Positions 46,926 to 56,755 are shown, counted from the stretch's first letter. The stretch is DNA of 60,642 bases from Parasulfuritortus cantonensis (GCF_004337445.1 NZ_SJZB01000039.1:1-60642); one strand, 5' to 3'. Program-made: numbers and translations. The notes: generated by a model not told the origin, from the sequence alone.

Positions 46926-48182
46926 ATGCTCGCGGAACCCGCGCGAAAATTCCAGTCCCTGGCCATGGCCGAACCCCGATCCCAGCAACGCCTGCCGAAA
47001 CGGCTGTCCCGCCTGCTCGTGGTCGGCTTCGCCGTGCTGATCGGCCTGATGTCGGTGCTGGTGCTGAACTCGGTCCTCAACCTGCGCGCCCAGGAGGCCC
47101 GGGTGGCGGGCACCGTCGAGCTGCGCAACCGCAAGATCGAGCTCGCCACCGACCTCCTCATGGCCACCTACAGCCGGCACAACAGCCTGGTCTACCAGAC
47201 CATCGTCGGCGACCCGTTCGAACAGGACGACCATTTCCAGCAGTTCATCAAATGGGGCTACGAGGTCGGCAAGGCGCGCAACGCGCTGCGGGCGATGCGC
47301 CTGGACGGCTTCGAGACCGCCCGGCTGGCCGACCAGGATGCCCTGCTCGCCCGCATCGTCGAGTTGCACGACCGCATCAGCGACCTGGCCCGCCAGGGCC
47401 GCGCCGAACAGGCCCGGCAGCTGATCGCCGTCGACCTGCGCCCCGACAACCTGAAGTTCATCGACAGCGTCGACCAGCTCGAGCACTACGAACGCGACCG
47501 CATCCAGGCCGAACTGGACGCGGCCCGGTCGGCCAGCCGGCGCGCCATCTTCGTCGCGGTCGGGCTCGGCAGCGCCATCGTCCTGCTCGCCTGCGCCATC
47601 GCCTACCTGACCTACCGCCAGATGGGCCGCTACGCCGACACCATCGACGAACAGATGCGGGCCCTGGAGCAGCACAGCGCCCAGCTGAAGCACGAGGCCA
47701 CCCACGACCCGCTCACCGGCCTGGCCAACCGCAGCCTGTTCTACCACCGCCTGACCGAGGCGCTGACCCGGGCCGGCCAGGACCAGCTCAAGGCCACCGT
47801 GCTCTACGTCGACCTGGACGACTTCAAGCCGGTCAACGACCGCTACGGCCACGCCGTCGGCGACAGCCTGCTCCAGGTCGTGGCCGGACGCCTGCTCGGC
47901 TCCGTGCGCACCACCGACACCGTCGCCCGCCTGGGCGGCGACGAATTCGCGGTGATCCTGCTCGGGGTCGGCGAGGCGAGCCGGATCAGCCGCTTCGAGG
48001 AGGCCATACGGGCCAACCTGGTACGCCCCTTCGAGATCGACGGCGCCGAACTGGTGCCGTCATGCAGCTGCGGCCACGCCGTCTACCCGGACGACGGCGT
48101 GGGCATGGACACCTTGCTGCACGCGGCCGACGAGCGCATGTACGCGGCCAAGCGCGCACGCAAAGGCGGCGCGGCCGGCTAA
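46926..48182 (+). CDS. membrane diguanylate cyclase (GGDEF)
   Basis: A 418-residue inner-membrane protein. Membrane segments near 30-52 and about 205-228 enclose a periplasmic helical domain (four-helix-bundle type), followed by a coiled linker and a GGDEF domain with DPLTGLANR and an intact GGDEF active site. RTTD five residues before GGDEF is the inhibitory I-site for cyclic-di-GMP. The start is ATG 46926; an ATG at 46965 is possible. The stimulus is unknown. Confidence 0.9.
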   Translation: MLAEPARKFQSLAMAEPRSQQRLPKRLSRLLVVGFAVLIGLMSVLVLNSVLNLRAQEARVAGTVELRNRKIELATDLLMATYSRHNSLVYQTIVGDPFEQDDHFQQFIKWGYEVGKARNALRAMRLDGFETARLADQDALLARIVELHDRISDLARQGRAEQARQLIAVDLRPDNLKFIDSVDQLEHYERDRIQAELDAARSASRRAIFVAVGLGSAIVLLACAIAYLTYRQMGRYADTIDEQMRALEQHSAQLKHEATHDPLTGLANRSLFYHRLTEALTRAGQDQLKATVLYVDLDDFKPVNDRYGHAVGDSLLQVVAGRLLGSVRTTDTVARLGGDEFAVILLGVGEASRISRFEEAIRANLVRPFEIDGAELVPSCSCGHAVYPDDGVGMDTLLHAADERMYAAKRARKGGAAG

Positions 48183-48207
48183 ATCGCCGGCGCCCGCCGG
48201 CGCGAAC

Positions 48208-48216
48208 TGCTAGAAT
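48208..48216 (+). promoter_or_regulatory. extended -10 promoter element of the btuB transcript
   Basis: TGCTAGAAT, an extended -10 box, lies just upstream of the riboswitch so that transcription would start near its 5' end. No -35 box is evident. Confidence 0.5.
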
Positions 48217-48221
48217 CCGCT

Positions 48222-48392
48222 CCGGCAAGGTGCCCGGAGGCGAAGGCCGACGGGATAATCGGGAAACAGGTGCAATGCCTGTGCTGCCCCCGCAACGGTA
48301 AGCGTGCGTGGACGCGTCACTCCGGCCACTGGGAGACCTCCCGGGAAGGCGACGCGTCGAACCCCCGCGAGCCCGGAGACCGGCCTGCCACG
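48222..48392 (+). ncRNA. cobalamin riboswitch
   Basis: The leader contains the conserved GGTGCCCG start, the core TGCCCCCGCAACGGTAAG (48282-48299), the CACTGGGAG...CCCGGGAAGG element (48329-48348) and a B12 box of the form GCCCGGAGACCGGCCTGCC (48371-48389), in the correct order and spacing for the AdoCbl-type riboswitch. It precedes btuB by about 110 bp and should shut off btuB-btuM when cobalamin is plentiful. Confidence 0.92.
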
Positions 48393-48500
48393 ATCCCTGA
48401 GCAAACCGCGGGAGGCGGTCGCCGGAACAGGAACTTCGAGCCTTTCCGCCATCGCCCGCCCGCCCACACGCGAACGGCGGGTTCGCGAGAAAGGCAACGC

Positions 48501-50489
48501 ATGAATACGCGTCTTCTGGCCATCGCCTGTGCCATGGCCTGTCACCTCCCGGCGCGCGCCGAGACCCCCTATGCCCTCGACGAGATCGTCGTCACGGCGA
48601 GCCGCTTCGAGCAGGAACGAGTGATCCAACCCGCACAGGTGCGGGTCATCGGCCCCGACGAGATCGCCGCCAGCAACGCCCTGACCGTCCCCGACCTGCT
48701 CGAGCGGGCGGCGGGCCTGAGCGTGCGCAGCCTGTACGGCGACACCCCTAGCGCCGTGGAACTCGACGCCCGCGGCTACGGCGAGACCGGCAGCAGCCAC
48801 GTCCTGGTCCTGCTCGACGGACGCCGCCTGAACGCCCCCGATTCGAATGCCGTCGACATGTGGTCGACCATTCCGCTGTCGCGCGTCGAGCGCATCGAGG
48901 TGCAGTACGGCGGCGGCACCGTCCTGTACGGCGACAACGCGGTCGGCGCGGTGGTCAACATCGTCACCCGCGACGACCGCTCGGCAACGACGTCGAGCGG
49001 CCGGGCCGGGCTCACCGCCGGCAGCTTCGGCACCCTTCAGGGCAACGGCGCCCTGACTCTGGCCGGACCGGCGCTGACCGGCCGCCTGGACGTCGCCGCG
49101 ACCCGCAGCGACGGCTATCGCGACCACGAGCGGTCACACGGCGCCAGCGCCGGCGGCCGCATCGCCACCCGGCCGGGCGATCTGTCCGCCTTCGTCGACT
49201 TCGGCCTCGGCCGCCTGGACGCCGATCTGCCCGGCTACCTGACCCTCGACCAGGCACGCGCCGACCCGCGCGCCTCCGTGGCCGGCAACGGCCAGGGCGA
49301 CTCGCAGCGGGATACCTGGCATCTGCGCCCGGGCCTGGTCTACAAACCGGCCGAAGGGGTGACCGTGCAGGCCGAACTGGGCTACGACGCCAACCACCTG
49401 GACAGCGCCCTCAGCTACGACATCGGCGGCGGCTATCTGGCCACCAGCCGGGTCGCCAACGACTACGACACCCTGTCCTTCACCCCGCGCCTGAACCTGC
49501 TGCACCGCCTGTTCGGCCTGGATGCCGAGAGCGTGCTCGGGGTCGATCTCTACCGCACCGACTTCGACTCCAAACGCGACTACTTCGGCGTCACCCGCCT
49601 GAACATGCGCCAGGACAGCCAGGCCCTCTATGCCCAGACCAGCCTGCACGTCGGCGCCGGCACCGTGGTCACGGCCGGCGCCCGCCGCCAGCGGGTCGAC
49701 CAGTCCCTGGACCGCACCGCCAGCAGCGACCTCGACAACGACCAGGCGCGCACCGCCTGGGACCTCGGCATCAGCCAGCAGCTGACCCCCTCGGCCCGTC
49801 TGTTCGCCCGCCACGGCCGCGTGTTCCGGTTCGCCAGGAGCGACGAGTTGACCACCTATACCGGGCTGGGCATCCCGCTGCGTCCCGAGCACGGCCGCAG
49901 CAGCGACGTCGGCATCGACTGGCACGGCGGCCGGGGCCGGCTGCAGGCGACCCTGTACCGCCAGGACCTGGCCGACGAGATCGCCTACAACGCCAATCCC
50001 GACGGCGACTGGTCGACCTACGACGGCCGCAACGAGAACCTCCAGCGCACCCGCCACCAGGGTCTGACCGTCGACGCCAGCCTGAAACTGGCCGCCGACC
50101 TGCTGGCCCGGGCCGGCTACAGCTATACGAAGGCCTATTTCACCGCCGGCGCCGACAGCGGCAAGACCATCCCGCTGGTTCCCCGCCAGGAGGCGAGGCT
50201 CGGCCTGAACTGGCGCATCAGCCCGGAGTGGCAGGCCGACGGCCGCCTGAACTGGTCCAGTTCGCGCTATTACGGCAGCGACACCGACAACAGTGCCGCC
50301 CGCCTGGCCGGCTTCCTGACGGTCGACCTCGCCGCCACCTGGCAGCGCGGCGCCTGGCAGGTGCGCCTGGATGGCCGCAACCTGACCGACAAGCACTACG
50401 CCACCACCGGCTTCGAGTACCTGGCCAGCCAGTACCCGGCCGACGGGCGTGCCTTCTACCTGTCCCTCGCCTACGAGGGCGACCTCTGA
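48501..50489 (+). CDS. btuB: TonB-dependent vitamin B12 receptor BtuB
   Basis: A 662-residue outer-membrane receptor. Signal peptide 1-20 (ending ARA), a TonB box DEIVVTA just after, a plug domain with VLLDGRRLNAPD and GGGTVLYGDNAVGAVVNIVT, then a 22-strand barrel ending in an aromatic C-terminal strand (FYLSLAYEGDL). A cobalamin riboswitch precedes it, and a BtuM gene follows after 62 bp, so cobalamin (or a corrinoid) is the likely ligand. Confidence 0.93.
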   Translation: MNTRLLAIACAMACHLPARAETPYALDEIVVTASRFEQERVIQPAQVRVIGPDEIAASNALTVPDLLERAAGLSVRSLYGDTPSAVELDARGYGETGSSHVLVLLDGRRLNAPDSNAVDMWSTIPLSRVERIEVQYGGGTVLYGDNAVGAVVNIVTRDDRSATTSSGRAGLTAGSFGTLQGNGALTLAGPALTGRLDVAATRSDGYRDHERSHGASAGGRIATRPGDLSAFVDFGLGRLDADLPGYLTLDQARADPRASVAGNGQGDSQRDTWHLRPGLVYKPAEGVTVQAELGYDANHLDSALSYDIGGGYLATSRVANDYDTLSFTPRLNLLHRLFGLDAESVLGVDLYRTDFDSKRDYFGVTRLNMRQDSQALYAQTSLHVGAGTVVTAGARRQRVDQSLDRTASSDLDNDQARTAWDLGISQQLTPSARLFARHGRVFRFARSDELTTYTGLGIPLRPEHGRSSDVGIDWHGGRGRLQATLYRQDLADEIAYNANPDGDWSTYDGRNENLQRTRHQGLTVDASLKLAADLLARAGYSYTKAYFTAGADSGKTIPLVPRQEARLGLNWRISPEWQADGRLNWSSSRYYGSDTDNSAARLAGFLTVDLAATWQRGAWQVRLDGRNLTDKHYATTGFEYLASQYPADGRAFYLSLAYEGDL

Positions 50490-50551
50490 GACGTGGCCCC
50501 GGCGCCGGCAAAATGGATAGAATGTCGGCGCCGCAACGAAAGGATACCGAC

Positions 50552-51103
50552 ATGCCAGCACGTTCCCGACTCACCCTGTTCAGCGCCCTGCTCGTCCTGC
50601 TCGCCGTCACCCGGATCGGCCATTTCGGTACCGTCGTGAGCCTGCCGGATGCCTCCCTGGCGGTGTTCCTGCTGGGCGGCCTGTGGCTGGGCGGCCTGCG
50701 CTGCTTCGCGGCCTACGCCGCGACCGCCTTCGCGATCGACGTCTTCCTGGCCAAGAACGCGGTCGAGGCCGGCTGGTGCCTGACCCCCGGCTATGCCGGC
50801 CTGGTGGCCGCCTACGCCTCGGTGTGGCTGTTCGGGCGCCTGCTGGCGCGTACCCCGGAGTTGCCGGTCATGCGCTACGCCGGCATCGGCATCGCCGCCG
50901 TGCTGGTCCATTTCCTGATCGCCAACCTGAGCTTCTGGGCGCTGTCCGGCTATTTCGACGCCATGTCCCTGAGCGACTACGCCGCCTCGGTGGCGAAGTA
51001 TCTGCCGCCCTACCTGGCCAGCACCGCGCTCTACCTGGCCCTGGCCTGGGTCGGCCAGCGCGTCCTGGCGACCCGCCTGGCCGGCCGCCACTCGCTCGGC
51101 TAG
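50552..51103 (+). CDS. btuM: BtuM-type cobalamin transporter
   Basis: A 183-residue membrane protein with about six helices, like ECF S-components. RIGHFG and LPDASLAVF near the start and EAGWCLTPGYAGL with Cys76 match BtuM, where the equivalent cysteine ligates cobalt and helps remove the cyanide of cyanocobalamin; the characterised protein is from Thiobacillus denitrificans. AAGGA precedes the ATG. It follows btuB under the riboswitch. Its TAG stop shares CTAG with the convergent CNP1-like gene. Confidence 0.88.
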   Translation: MPARSRLTLFSALLVLLAVTRIGHFGTVVSLPDASLAVFLLGGLWLGGLRCFAAYAATAFAIDVFLAKNAVEAGWCLTPGYAGLVAAYASVWLFGRLLARTPELPVMRYAGIGIAAVLVHFLIANLSFWALSGYFDAMSLSDYAASVAKYLPPYLASTALYLALAWVGQRVLATRLAGRHSLG

Positions 51104-51645
51104 TCGCCGCCCCGGCGGATGCCGCCGCGCTCCAGGGCGCGCCGGATGGTCTTCATGTCGGCGTCGCCGTCCACGGTGCAGAAGTAGTGGAAGAACAGCT
51201 CCTTCTGGTAGCTGCCGTCGCGGCGCGCCTCGACCGGTTGCCAGGCCGCGTAGCGGTTGCGTGACCAACTGCCGTCCGGGTGCCCGAAGGCGTAGATCTT
51301 GTGCTCGCCGGTGGCGCAGCGCATGCCCTCGAAATTGACGTTCTCGGCACCGCCGGCAGTCCGGATCACCACCGTGTAGCGCACCACGCCGTCGCTCGCG
51401 GCGGTCACCGACGGGACGTCGACGAAGTAGTGGTGGCCGCCGCCGGCCGGCCCCATGTCCAGCTCGCGCAGGCCGGCCGGCTTGGGCAGCGGCGGCAACT
51501 GGGCCTCGATTTCCTTCCAGGGCTTCTGGTTGGCGTCGAAGTCGTAATCGAAGGTGCCCCATTGGCCGAACTTGTCCTCCGCCCAGCTGCCGGCCAGGGC
51601 GGGCCCGGCGAGCAGGAACAACACGAGTGCGCTAAGTGTTTTCAT
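51100..51645 (-). CDS. CNP1-like family secreted protein
   Basis: A 181-residue exported protein with signal peptide (cleavage near ALAGSW). FDYDFDANQKPW and the Cys-containing segments GMRCATGEHKIYAFG and HYFCTVDGDA match the CNP1-like family found in betaproteobacteria and neisseriae, whose function is unknown. Its start overlaps the DUF3301 gene by 14 bp. It is the last gene of the dapA-bamC operon. Confidence 0.8.
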   Translation of the reverse strand: MKTLSALVLFLLAGPALAGSWAEDKFGQWGTFDYDFDANQKPWKEIEAQLPPLPKPAGLRELDMGPAGGGHHYFVDVPSVTAASDGVVRYTVVIRTAGGAENVNFEGMRCATGEHKIYAFGHPDGSWSRNRYAAWQPVEARRDGSYQKELFFHYFCTVDGDADMKTIRRALERGGIRRGGD

Positions 51646-51964
51646 CGGACACCTCCTTGTCGGCGGGCATGATCAGGTTGGCACCCAGGACGCGACTGCC
51701 CAGCAGGTAAACGTAACCCGGCAGACGGTTGTCGCCGGTATCGGAATATTCGAAGAAGAACTCGCGCCGGACCCGCGTCCGCAGATCGTCGTCGCGGCCG
51801 AGACCGAACCCCTTGAGGGCCACGGTCTCGTCCAGGAGTTGCACGCCGGCGCGCTGGCACACCGCGCGCGCCGCCCGGATGGCGGCCTCGCGCTTGTTGA
51901 GTCCGTCCAGCCAGAACCAGGCCAGGGCGATCAGGCACAGCGCCAGGACCAGCTCCCAGCTCAT
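51632..51964 (-). CDS. DUF3301 family membrane-anchored protein
   Basis: A 110-residue protein with one N-terminal transmembrane helix (about 3-19, WELVLALCLIALAWFWLDG) followed by a small soluble domain with LLDETVALKG and RREFFFEYSDTGDNR, as in DUF3301 proteins. It overlaps the RhlE gene by 4 bp (ATGA) and the CNP1-like gene by 14 bp, so all three are coupled. Function unknown. Confidence 0.8.
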   Translation of the reverse strand: MSWELVLALCLIALAWFWLDGLNKREAAIRAARAVCQRAGVQLLDETVALKGFGLGRDDDLRTRVRREFFFEYSDTGDNRLPGYVYLLGSRVLGANLIMPADKEVSDENT

Positions 51965-53319
51965 TCAGGGGCGCCGCCGCCGTCCTGGCTGGGGCGCACC
52001 GGCGGCAGGAACAGGGCGCAGACCTGGTGCTCCCGGCCGCGCCGGCCGCGCACATAGGTACCCGCCACCTCCGCGGTCGCTTCGGCGGCCGGTGCGGCGG
52101 CCGGTGCGGCGACCGGTTCCGCGGCGGCCCGGACCGGCGGGGCCGGGGGCGCCGGCGGCTCCGGCAACGGCGAGATCGCCAGCTTGCGGTTGATGAAGCG
52201 CTCGACGCCGGCGAGCAGCTTGTCCTCGTCGCCGGACACCAGCGAGACGGCCAGGCCCGAGGCCCCGGCCCGGCCGGTGCGGCCGATGCGATGGACGTAG
52301 TCCTCGGGGTGGTAGGGCAGCTCGAAGTTGAACACGCAGGGCAACTCGGCGATATCGAGGCCGCGGGCGGCGATGTCGGTGGCCACCAGCAGCTTGATCT
52401 TGCCCTGCTTGAAACCGTCCAGGGCCTGCAGGCGGTCGACCTGGGTCTTGTCGCCGTGGATCGCGGCCGCCTCCACGCCGCGCCGCTGCAGGCGGCGGTA
52501 GAGCTTGTCGGCGGCGATCTTGGTCCGGGTGAAGACCAGGGCCTGGCTGATGTCGCGCAGGCGCACGACGCGCAGCAGGGCGTCCATCTTGTCGTCCTCG
52601 GGGACCTTGTGGACGACCTGCTCCACCGTCTCGGCGGCGGTGTTCTTGCGCGCCACCTCGACCTTGAGCGGGCTGTTCTGGAAGCTGCCCGCCAGGCGGG
52701 TGATCTCGTCGTTGAAGGTGGCCGAGAACAACAGGGTCTGGCGCTTGGCCGGGAGCAGGTTGAGGATGCGCTTGAGGTCGGGCAGAAAGCCCATGTCGAG
52801 CATCCGGTCGGCCTCGTCGAGGACCAGGAACTGGACGTGGTTCAGCAGCGCCAGCTTGTTGCCGGCGTGGTCGAGCAGACGCCCCGGGGTGGCGACCAGG
52901 ATCTCGACCCCGGCGCGCAGGGCGGCCTCCTGCTCCTGCATGCCGACGCCGCCGAACACGACGGTGCTGCGCAGGGGCAGGTTCTTGGCATACATGGCGA
53001 CGTTGTCGTAGACCTGGATGGCCAGCTCGCGGGTCGGCGCCAGGACCAGGGCGCGCACCGGGTGGCGCGCCGGCGAGGCGCTGGTGTTGGCGAACGGCTT
53101 CATCTTGTGCAGGAGCGGCAAGGTGAAGGCCGCCGTCTTGCCGGTGCCGGTCTGGGCCTGGGCGAGCAGGTCGCGCCCGGCCAGGACCAGCGGGATGGCC
53201 TCGCGCTGGATGGGGGTCGGCGTGACGTAGCCCATCGCCGCCACTGCGGCCAGGAGTTCGGGGGCGAGGCGGAGTTCCTCGAAGGTGTGGGCCGCCTCCA
53301 GGGCGGATGATTCGGTCAT
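51961..53319 (-). CDS. rhlE: DEAD-box RNA helicase (RhlE type)
   Basis: A 452-residue RNA helicase. Q-motif region PTPIQREAIP, motif I AQTGTGKT, Ia PTRELAIQ, II VLDEADRM, III SAT, V TDIAARGLD and VI HRIGRTGRAG are all present. A Pro/Ala-rich C-terminal extension follows. RhlE-type helicases help ribosome assembly and RNA decay. The ATG at 53319 is the only start that gives the normal N-terminus. It lies 16 bp after the metallo-hydrolase gene. Confidence 0.92.
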   Translation of the reverse strand: MTESSALEAAHTFEELRLAPELLAAVAAMGYVTPTPIQREAIPLVLAGRDLLAQAQTGTGKTAAFTLPLLHKMKPFANTSASPARHPVRALVLAPTRELAIQVYDNVAMYAKNLPLRSTVVFGGVGMQEQEAALRAGVEILVATPGRLLDHAGNKLALLNHVQFLVLDEADRMLDMGFLPDLKRILNLLPAKRQTLLFSATFNDEITRLAGSFQNSPLKVEVARKNTAAETVEQVVHKVPEDDKMDALLRVVRLRDISQALVFTRTKIAADKLYRRLQRRGVEAAAIHGDKTQVDRLQALDGFKQGKIKLLVATDIAARGLDIAELPCVFNFELPYHPEDYVHRIGRTGRAGASGLAVSLVSGDEDKLLAGVERFINRKLAISPLPEPPAPPAPPVRAAAEPVAAPAAAPAAEATAEVAGTYVRGRRGREHQVCALFLPPVRPSQDGGGAPE

Positions 53320-53335
53320 GGCTACTTCAACTTTT

Positions 53336-54103
53336 TCAAACGATCGATCGCCAGGCGATACCCTCGGACTGGTCCGCCACGGCGACCCAGTCCTCGGTAC
53401 AGTCGAGCACGGCGGCCAGGGCGGCGCGGGCCAGTTCTGGCGTGTTGTTCTCCTCGGACAGGTGGGCGGCAACGACATGCTGCAGGCGCCGGCCATTCAG
53501 ACTGCCGAGCAGGGATGCGGCGGCGGCGTTGTCCAGATGGCCGTAACGGCCCAGGATGCGCGCCTTCAACGTCGCAGGGTAACGGCCCCGGCGCAACCTG
53601 TCCACGTCATGGTTGCATTCCAGGGCCAGGGCGTCGCAGCCGTCCAGCATGGCGACCATGTGGGCGGTGACGTGGCCGGCATCGGTGAGCAGGCCCCAGC
53701 GCCGGGCGCCGTCGCCGACCACGTACTGGACCGGCTCGCGCGCGTCGTGCGGCACCGGGAAAGGCCTGAACTCCAGGTCACCCACCGCGAAGACGCCCTG
53801 GCTGTCGACCTCATGCACCCGGCCGATGGCCTCGCCGGCGCCTTCCAGCATGCTCCGGCAGCCCGGCGTGAGCCAGACTGGGCAGGCGTGCCTGGCGGCG
53901 AAGCGGGCAACCCCGCGGCCGTGGTCGCTATGTTCGTGGGTGACCAGGATCGCCGACACGTCGTCCGCCGCCAAGCCCAGCCGGGCCAGGCGGCCGGCCA
54001 TCTCGCGCAGGCCGAAGCCGCAGTCGATCAGGACCCGGGTGGTTCCCTGTTCCACCAGCCAGGCATTGCCCTTGCTGCCGCTCCCCAGGCTGGCGAAACG
54101 CAT
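53336..54103 (-). CDS. MBL-fold metallo-hydrolase (YycJ/WalJ-like)
   Basis: A 255-residue cytoplasmic beta-lactamase-fold hydrolase. It begins with LGSGSKGNAWLVE and carries the metal motif THEHSDHGRG, a later Asp in LLTDAGHV and further ligands in ECNHD and AAHLSEENN, resembling YycJ-type proteins, some of which act as DNA exonucleases. The neighbours dapA-bamC are commonly found with this gene in betaproteobacteria. The substrate is unproven. Confidence 0.87.
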   Translation of the reverse strand: MRFASLGSGSKGNAWLVEQGTTRVLIDCGFGLREMAGRLARLGLAADDVSAILVTHEHSDHGRGVARFAARHACPVWLTPGCRSMLEGAGEAIGRVHEVDSQGVFAVGDLEFRPFPVPHDAREPVQYVVGDGARRWGLLTDAGHVTAHMVAMLDGCDALALECNHDVDRLRRGRYPATLKARILGRYGHLDNAAAASLLGSLNGRRLQHVVAAHLSEENNTPELARAALAAVLDCTEDWVAVADQSEGIAWRSIV

Positions 54104-54191
54104 GGCCTCAGCGGCCCCGCCGCGGCAGCGACGCCGGCCGGGCGCCGGACGCCGCTTGCCTGGCCAGGACCGGGGAGTCTGCCATGTCGGC

Positions 54192-55316
54192 TTACTTCAG
54201 TTGCTCGAGCAGCAGGCGGACGATGCGGTTGCCGGTCTCGTCGGTGGCCGGTTGGCCGTTTTCGCGATAGATGGCGACTTGGCTGTTGTCATCCTTGCCC
54301 GACACGGTGACCCGGTATTTCTCGCCCGACGCCTTCTTGTCGTCGCGCCAGAACGCCAGCTTGGAGAAGAAGCCCTCCTTCTCCTTCGCCGTCTGGGCGT
54401 CGAGGTCGGTGTAGCGGACGAAGTAGACGCCGGCATTGCGGTCGCGGTCCTCGACGGTGAAGCCGATCCGATCCAGGGCCAGGCCGACGCGCCGCCAGGC
54501 GCGATCGAAGGGTTCCGGCAGGGCCAGGCCCGGGGCGCCGTCGGCGGCCTTGGCCACGGTGGCCTGAGCGGCCGTCTTGGCGGCCAGCATGCTCTGGGCA
54601 CGCGACTCCTCGACGCCGAAACGGACCATCAGGCGACGCAGCATCTCGGCTTCCAGTTCCGGATCGGCCGGACGCGGTTGCCAGACGGTACGGCCCTTGC
54701 CTTCGTCGCCACCGGTCTGGGTGCCCTCGTAGACCTCGTACATGCCCTTGTGGCTGATGTAGATCTCGGTACCCTTGCCGTCCGCGCTGGCCTCCAGGCG
54801 AGTCCGGAACTTGTCGCGCTCGGCAGTCGAATAGACCGAATCCAGCACCTTGCCGAGCATGTTGCGCAGGGCGTCCTGAGGGATCTTGGCGCGGTTTTCC
54901 GCCCAGTCGGTCTCCATCACCCCGGCCTCGGGCATCTCGACGTTGACGATGAAGCCCAGGCCCTGCCAGAAGTCCTTGACCACCGGCCAAACCTCCTTGG
55001 GCGGGACATCGACGACCAGCCAGCGTTCGCTGCCGGCACGCTCCATGTGCACCTTGTCGACCTGCGGCAGGATGGTGCTGCCGGCGGCAGCGGCCTGGGC
55101 ACCGCGGGCCTGGTTGTAGTCCGAGTAGGTCGCCGAGCCGGACGACGTCGTGTTGGGCAGGCTGTAGCGGTTGTCCGCCGAGGGCACCACCAGATCGGGC
55201 GGTGCCTCCAGGGGCGGCAGCGTGCCGGCCGACTTGTAGTCGATCTTCTTGCTTTCCATGAGGGAACAGCCGCTCAGGGCCAGGGCAAGCACGGTGAGGG
55301 TGGCGATGCTGCGCAT
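54192..55316 (-). CDS. bamC: outer membrane assembly lipoprotein BamC
   Basis: A 374-residue lipoprotein with lipobox LALSGC and the unstructured N-terminal region (KIDYKSAGTLPPLEAPPDL) that in BamC packs on BamD. Two helix-grip domains follow (about 95-210 and 260-370). It belongs to the Bam complex that inserts outer-membrane proteins. It lies eight bases after dapA, the classical dapA-nlpB arrangement. Confidence 0.92.
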   Translation of the reverse strand: MRSIATLTVLALALSGCSLMESKKIDYKSAGTLPPLEAPPDLVVPSADNRYSLPNTTSSGSATYSDYNQARGAQAAAAGSTILPQVDKVHMERAGSERWLVVDVPPKEVWPVVKDFWQGLGFIVNVEMPEAGVMETDWAENRAKIPQDALRNMLGKVLDSVYSTAERDKFRTRLEASADGKGTEIYISHKGMYEVYEGTQTGGDEGKGRTVWQPRPADPELEAEMLRRLMVRFGVEESRAQSMLAAKTAAQATVAKAADGAPGLALPEPFDRAWRRVGLALDRIGFTVEDRDRNAGVYFVRYTDLDAQTAKEKEGFFSKLAFWRDDKKASGEKYRVTVSGKDDNSQVAIYRENGQPATDETGNRIVRLLLEQLK

Positions 55317-55324
55317 AGGGTGGA

Positions 55325-56206
55325 TCACTCCTGGAGGGCGCCGGCTTCCCGCATGGCGGAGCGCAGCGTGTCGTGGTATTGCGGAGAAAGCGGGGTCAAC
55401 GGCAGGCGGATGCCGGAATCGATGCGGCCCATCTCGGCCACGCACCACTTGACCGGGATCGGGTTGGCCTCGACGAACAGCTTGCGGTGCAGGCCGAGCA
55501 GGCGGAAGTTGATCTCGCGCGCCCGGGCCAGGTCGCCGGCCAGGGCCGCCGCGCACATCGCGTGCATCGCCTTCGGGGCCACGTTGGCGGTCACCGAGAT
55601 GATGCCCTTGCCGCCCAGGAGCATGAGGACCATGCCGCTGGCGTCGTCGCCGCTGTAGACGGCGAAGTCCGCCGGCGCACGCTTGAGCAGGTCGCTGCCG
55701 CGTTCGATGTTGCCGGTGGCGTCCTTGATGCCGACGATGCCGGGGACCTCGGCCAGGCGCAGGACCGTGTCGTTGCCGATATCGGAGGCGGTGCGGCCGG
55801 GCACGTTGTAGAGAATCATCGGCAACTCGACCGCCTCGGCGATGGCCTTGAAGTGCCGGTACAGGCCTTCCTGGGTCGGCTTGTTGTAGTACGGCGCCAC
55901 CGACAGGCCGGCGACCGCGCCGGCGGCCTTGGCGCAGCGGGTCAGCTCGATGGCCTCGGCGGTGGAATTGGCGCCGGTGCCGGCGACCACCGGGACGCGG
56001 CCGGCCGCCTGCTCGACCGCGGTGCGGATCAACAGGCAATGTTCCTCCGGCGTGACCGTGGGCGACTCGCCCGTGGTTCCGACGATGACCAAGGCGTCCG
56101 TGCCTTGGTCGATGTGCCAATCCACCAGCGCGCGCAGGCGCGGCAGATCGAGGCTGCCATCGGGCAGCATGGGAGTGACGAGGGCGACTAGACTGCCGGT
56201 CAACAT
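55325..56206 (-). CDS. dapA: 4-hydroxy-tetrahydrodipicolinate synthase
   Basis: A 293-residue cytoplasmic aldolase-fold enzyme of lysine and diaminopimelate synthesis, condensing pyruvate with aspartate semialdehyde. GTTGES binds the substrate carboxyl, YNVPGRT holds the relay tyrosine, and the Schiff-base lysine is in GIKDATG. Full length. It is the first gene of a long operon running to the CNP1-like gene. Confidence 0.96.
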   Translation of the reverse strand: MLTGSLVALVTPMLPDGSLDLPRLRALVDWHIDQGTDALVIVGTTGESPTVTPEEHCLLIRTAVEQAAGRVPVVAGTGANSTAEAIELTRCAKAAGAVAGLSVAPYYNKPTQEGLYRHFKAIAEAVELPMILYNVPGRTASDIGNDTVLRLAEVPGIVGIKDATGNIERGSDLLKRAPADFAVYSGDDASGMVLMLLGGKGIISVTANVAPKAMHAMCAAALAGDLARAREINFRLLGLHRKLFVEANPIPVKWCVAEMGRIDSGIRLPLTPLSPQYHDTLRSAMREAGALQE

Positions 56207-56251
56207 GATCGAATCCAGCTTTCGAAAAGTGGAAATTGTAGCTGAAACTGC

Positions 56252-56755
56252 CTAACTCTTGATGGCGCAGAGACGTTGTACTCGGGCCGGCACCTCACCG
56301 CCGTCGACGACGTCCTCATAGGCGACCACGCGCATGTGACCGCGCACGGCCTCGAGTAGTTCGCCCGGCAGCAGCAGGTGCAACGGGTTGCGGGGCCGGC
56401 CGTACATCTGCTGACCGGCGGAAAAAGTGGCGTAGATGAGGACGCCGCCGGGCGCCAGCGCGTCGATCAGGTGCGGGAACAGCGGCCGGTGCAGGTAGTT
56501 GGTCACCACGATGCCCTGGTAGACGCCCGCCTCGAACGGCCAGGCGCCCGCCTCCAGGTCGTACTGGCGCCAGGTCACGCCCGGGGTGTCGCGGCATGGG
56601 GCCGAGGGGCCGAGGTCGACGTCCACGGCCTCCACCCGGTGGCCCAGCCCGGCCAGGAAGACGGCGTGCCGGCCGCCCCCGCAGGCCAGGTCGAGCACCC
56701 GGCCCCCGGCCGGGATCATGCCGGCCCAGCGGACCAGCCAGGGCATCGGCGTCAT
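56252..56755 (-). CDS. class I SAM-dependent methyltransferase
   Basis: A 167-residue methyltransferase-fold protein. The SAM motif is VLDLACGGGRHAVFL, followed by VEAVDVDL (acidic end of strand 2) and a VVTNYLHRPLF segment, similar to small TehB-like enzymes. Its ATG overlaps the fliR stop, so it is coupled to the flagellar operon and is its last gene here. Substrate unknown; a role in flagellar or chemotaxis modification is only a guess. Confidence 0.82.
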   Translation of the reverse strand: MTPMPWLVRWAGMIPAGGRVLDLACGGGRHAVFLAGLGHRVEAVDVDLGPSAPCRDTPGVTWRQYDLEAGAWPFEAGVYQGIVVTNYLHRPLFPHLIDALAPGGVLIYATFSAGQQMYGRPRNPLHLLLPGELLEAVRGHMRVVAYEDVVDGGEVPARVQRLCAIKS

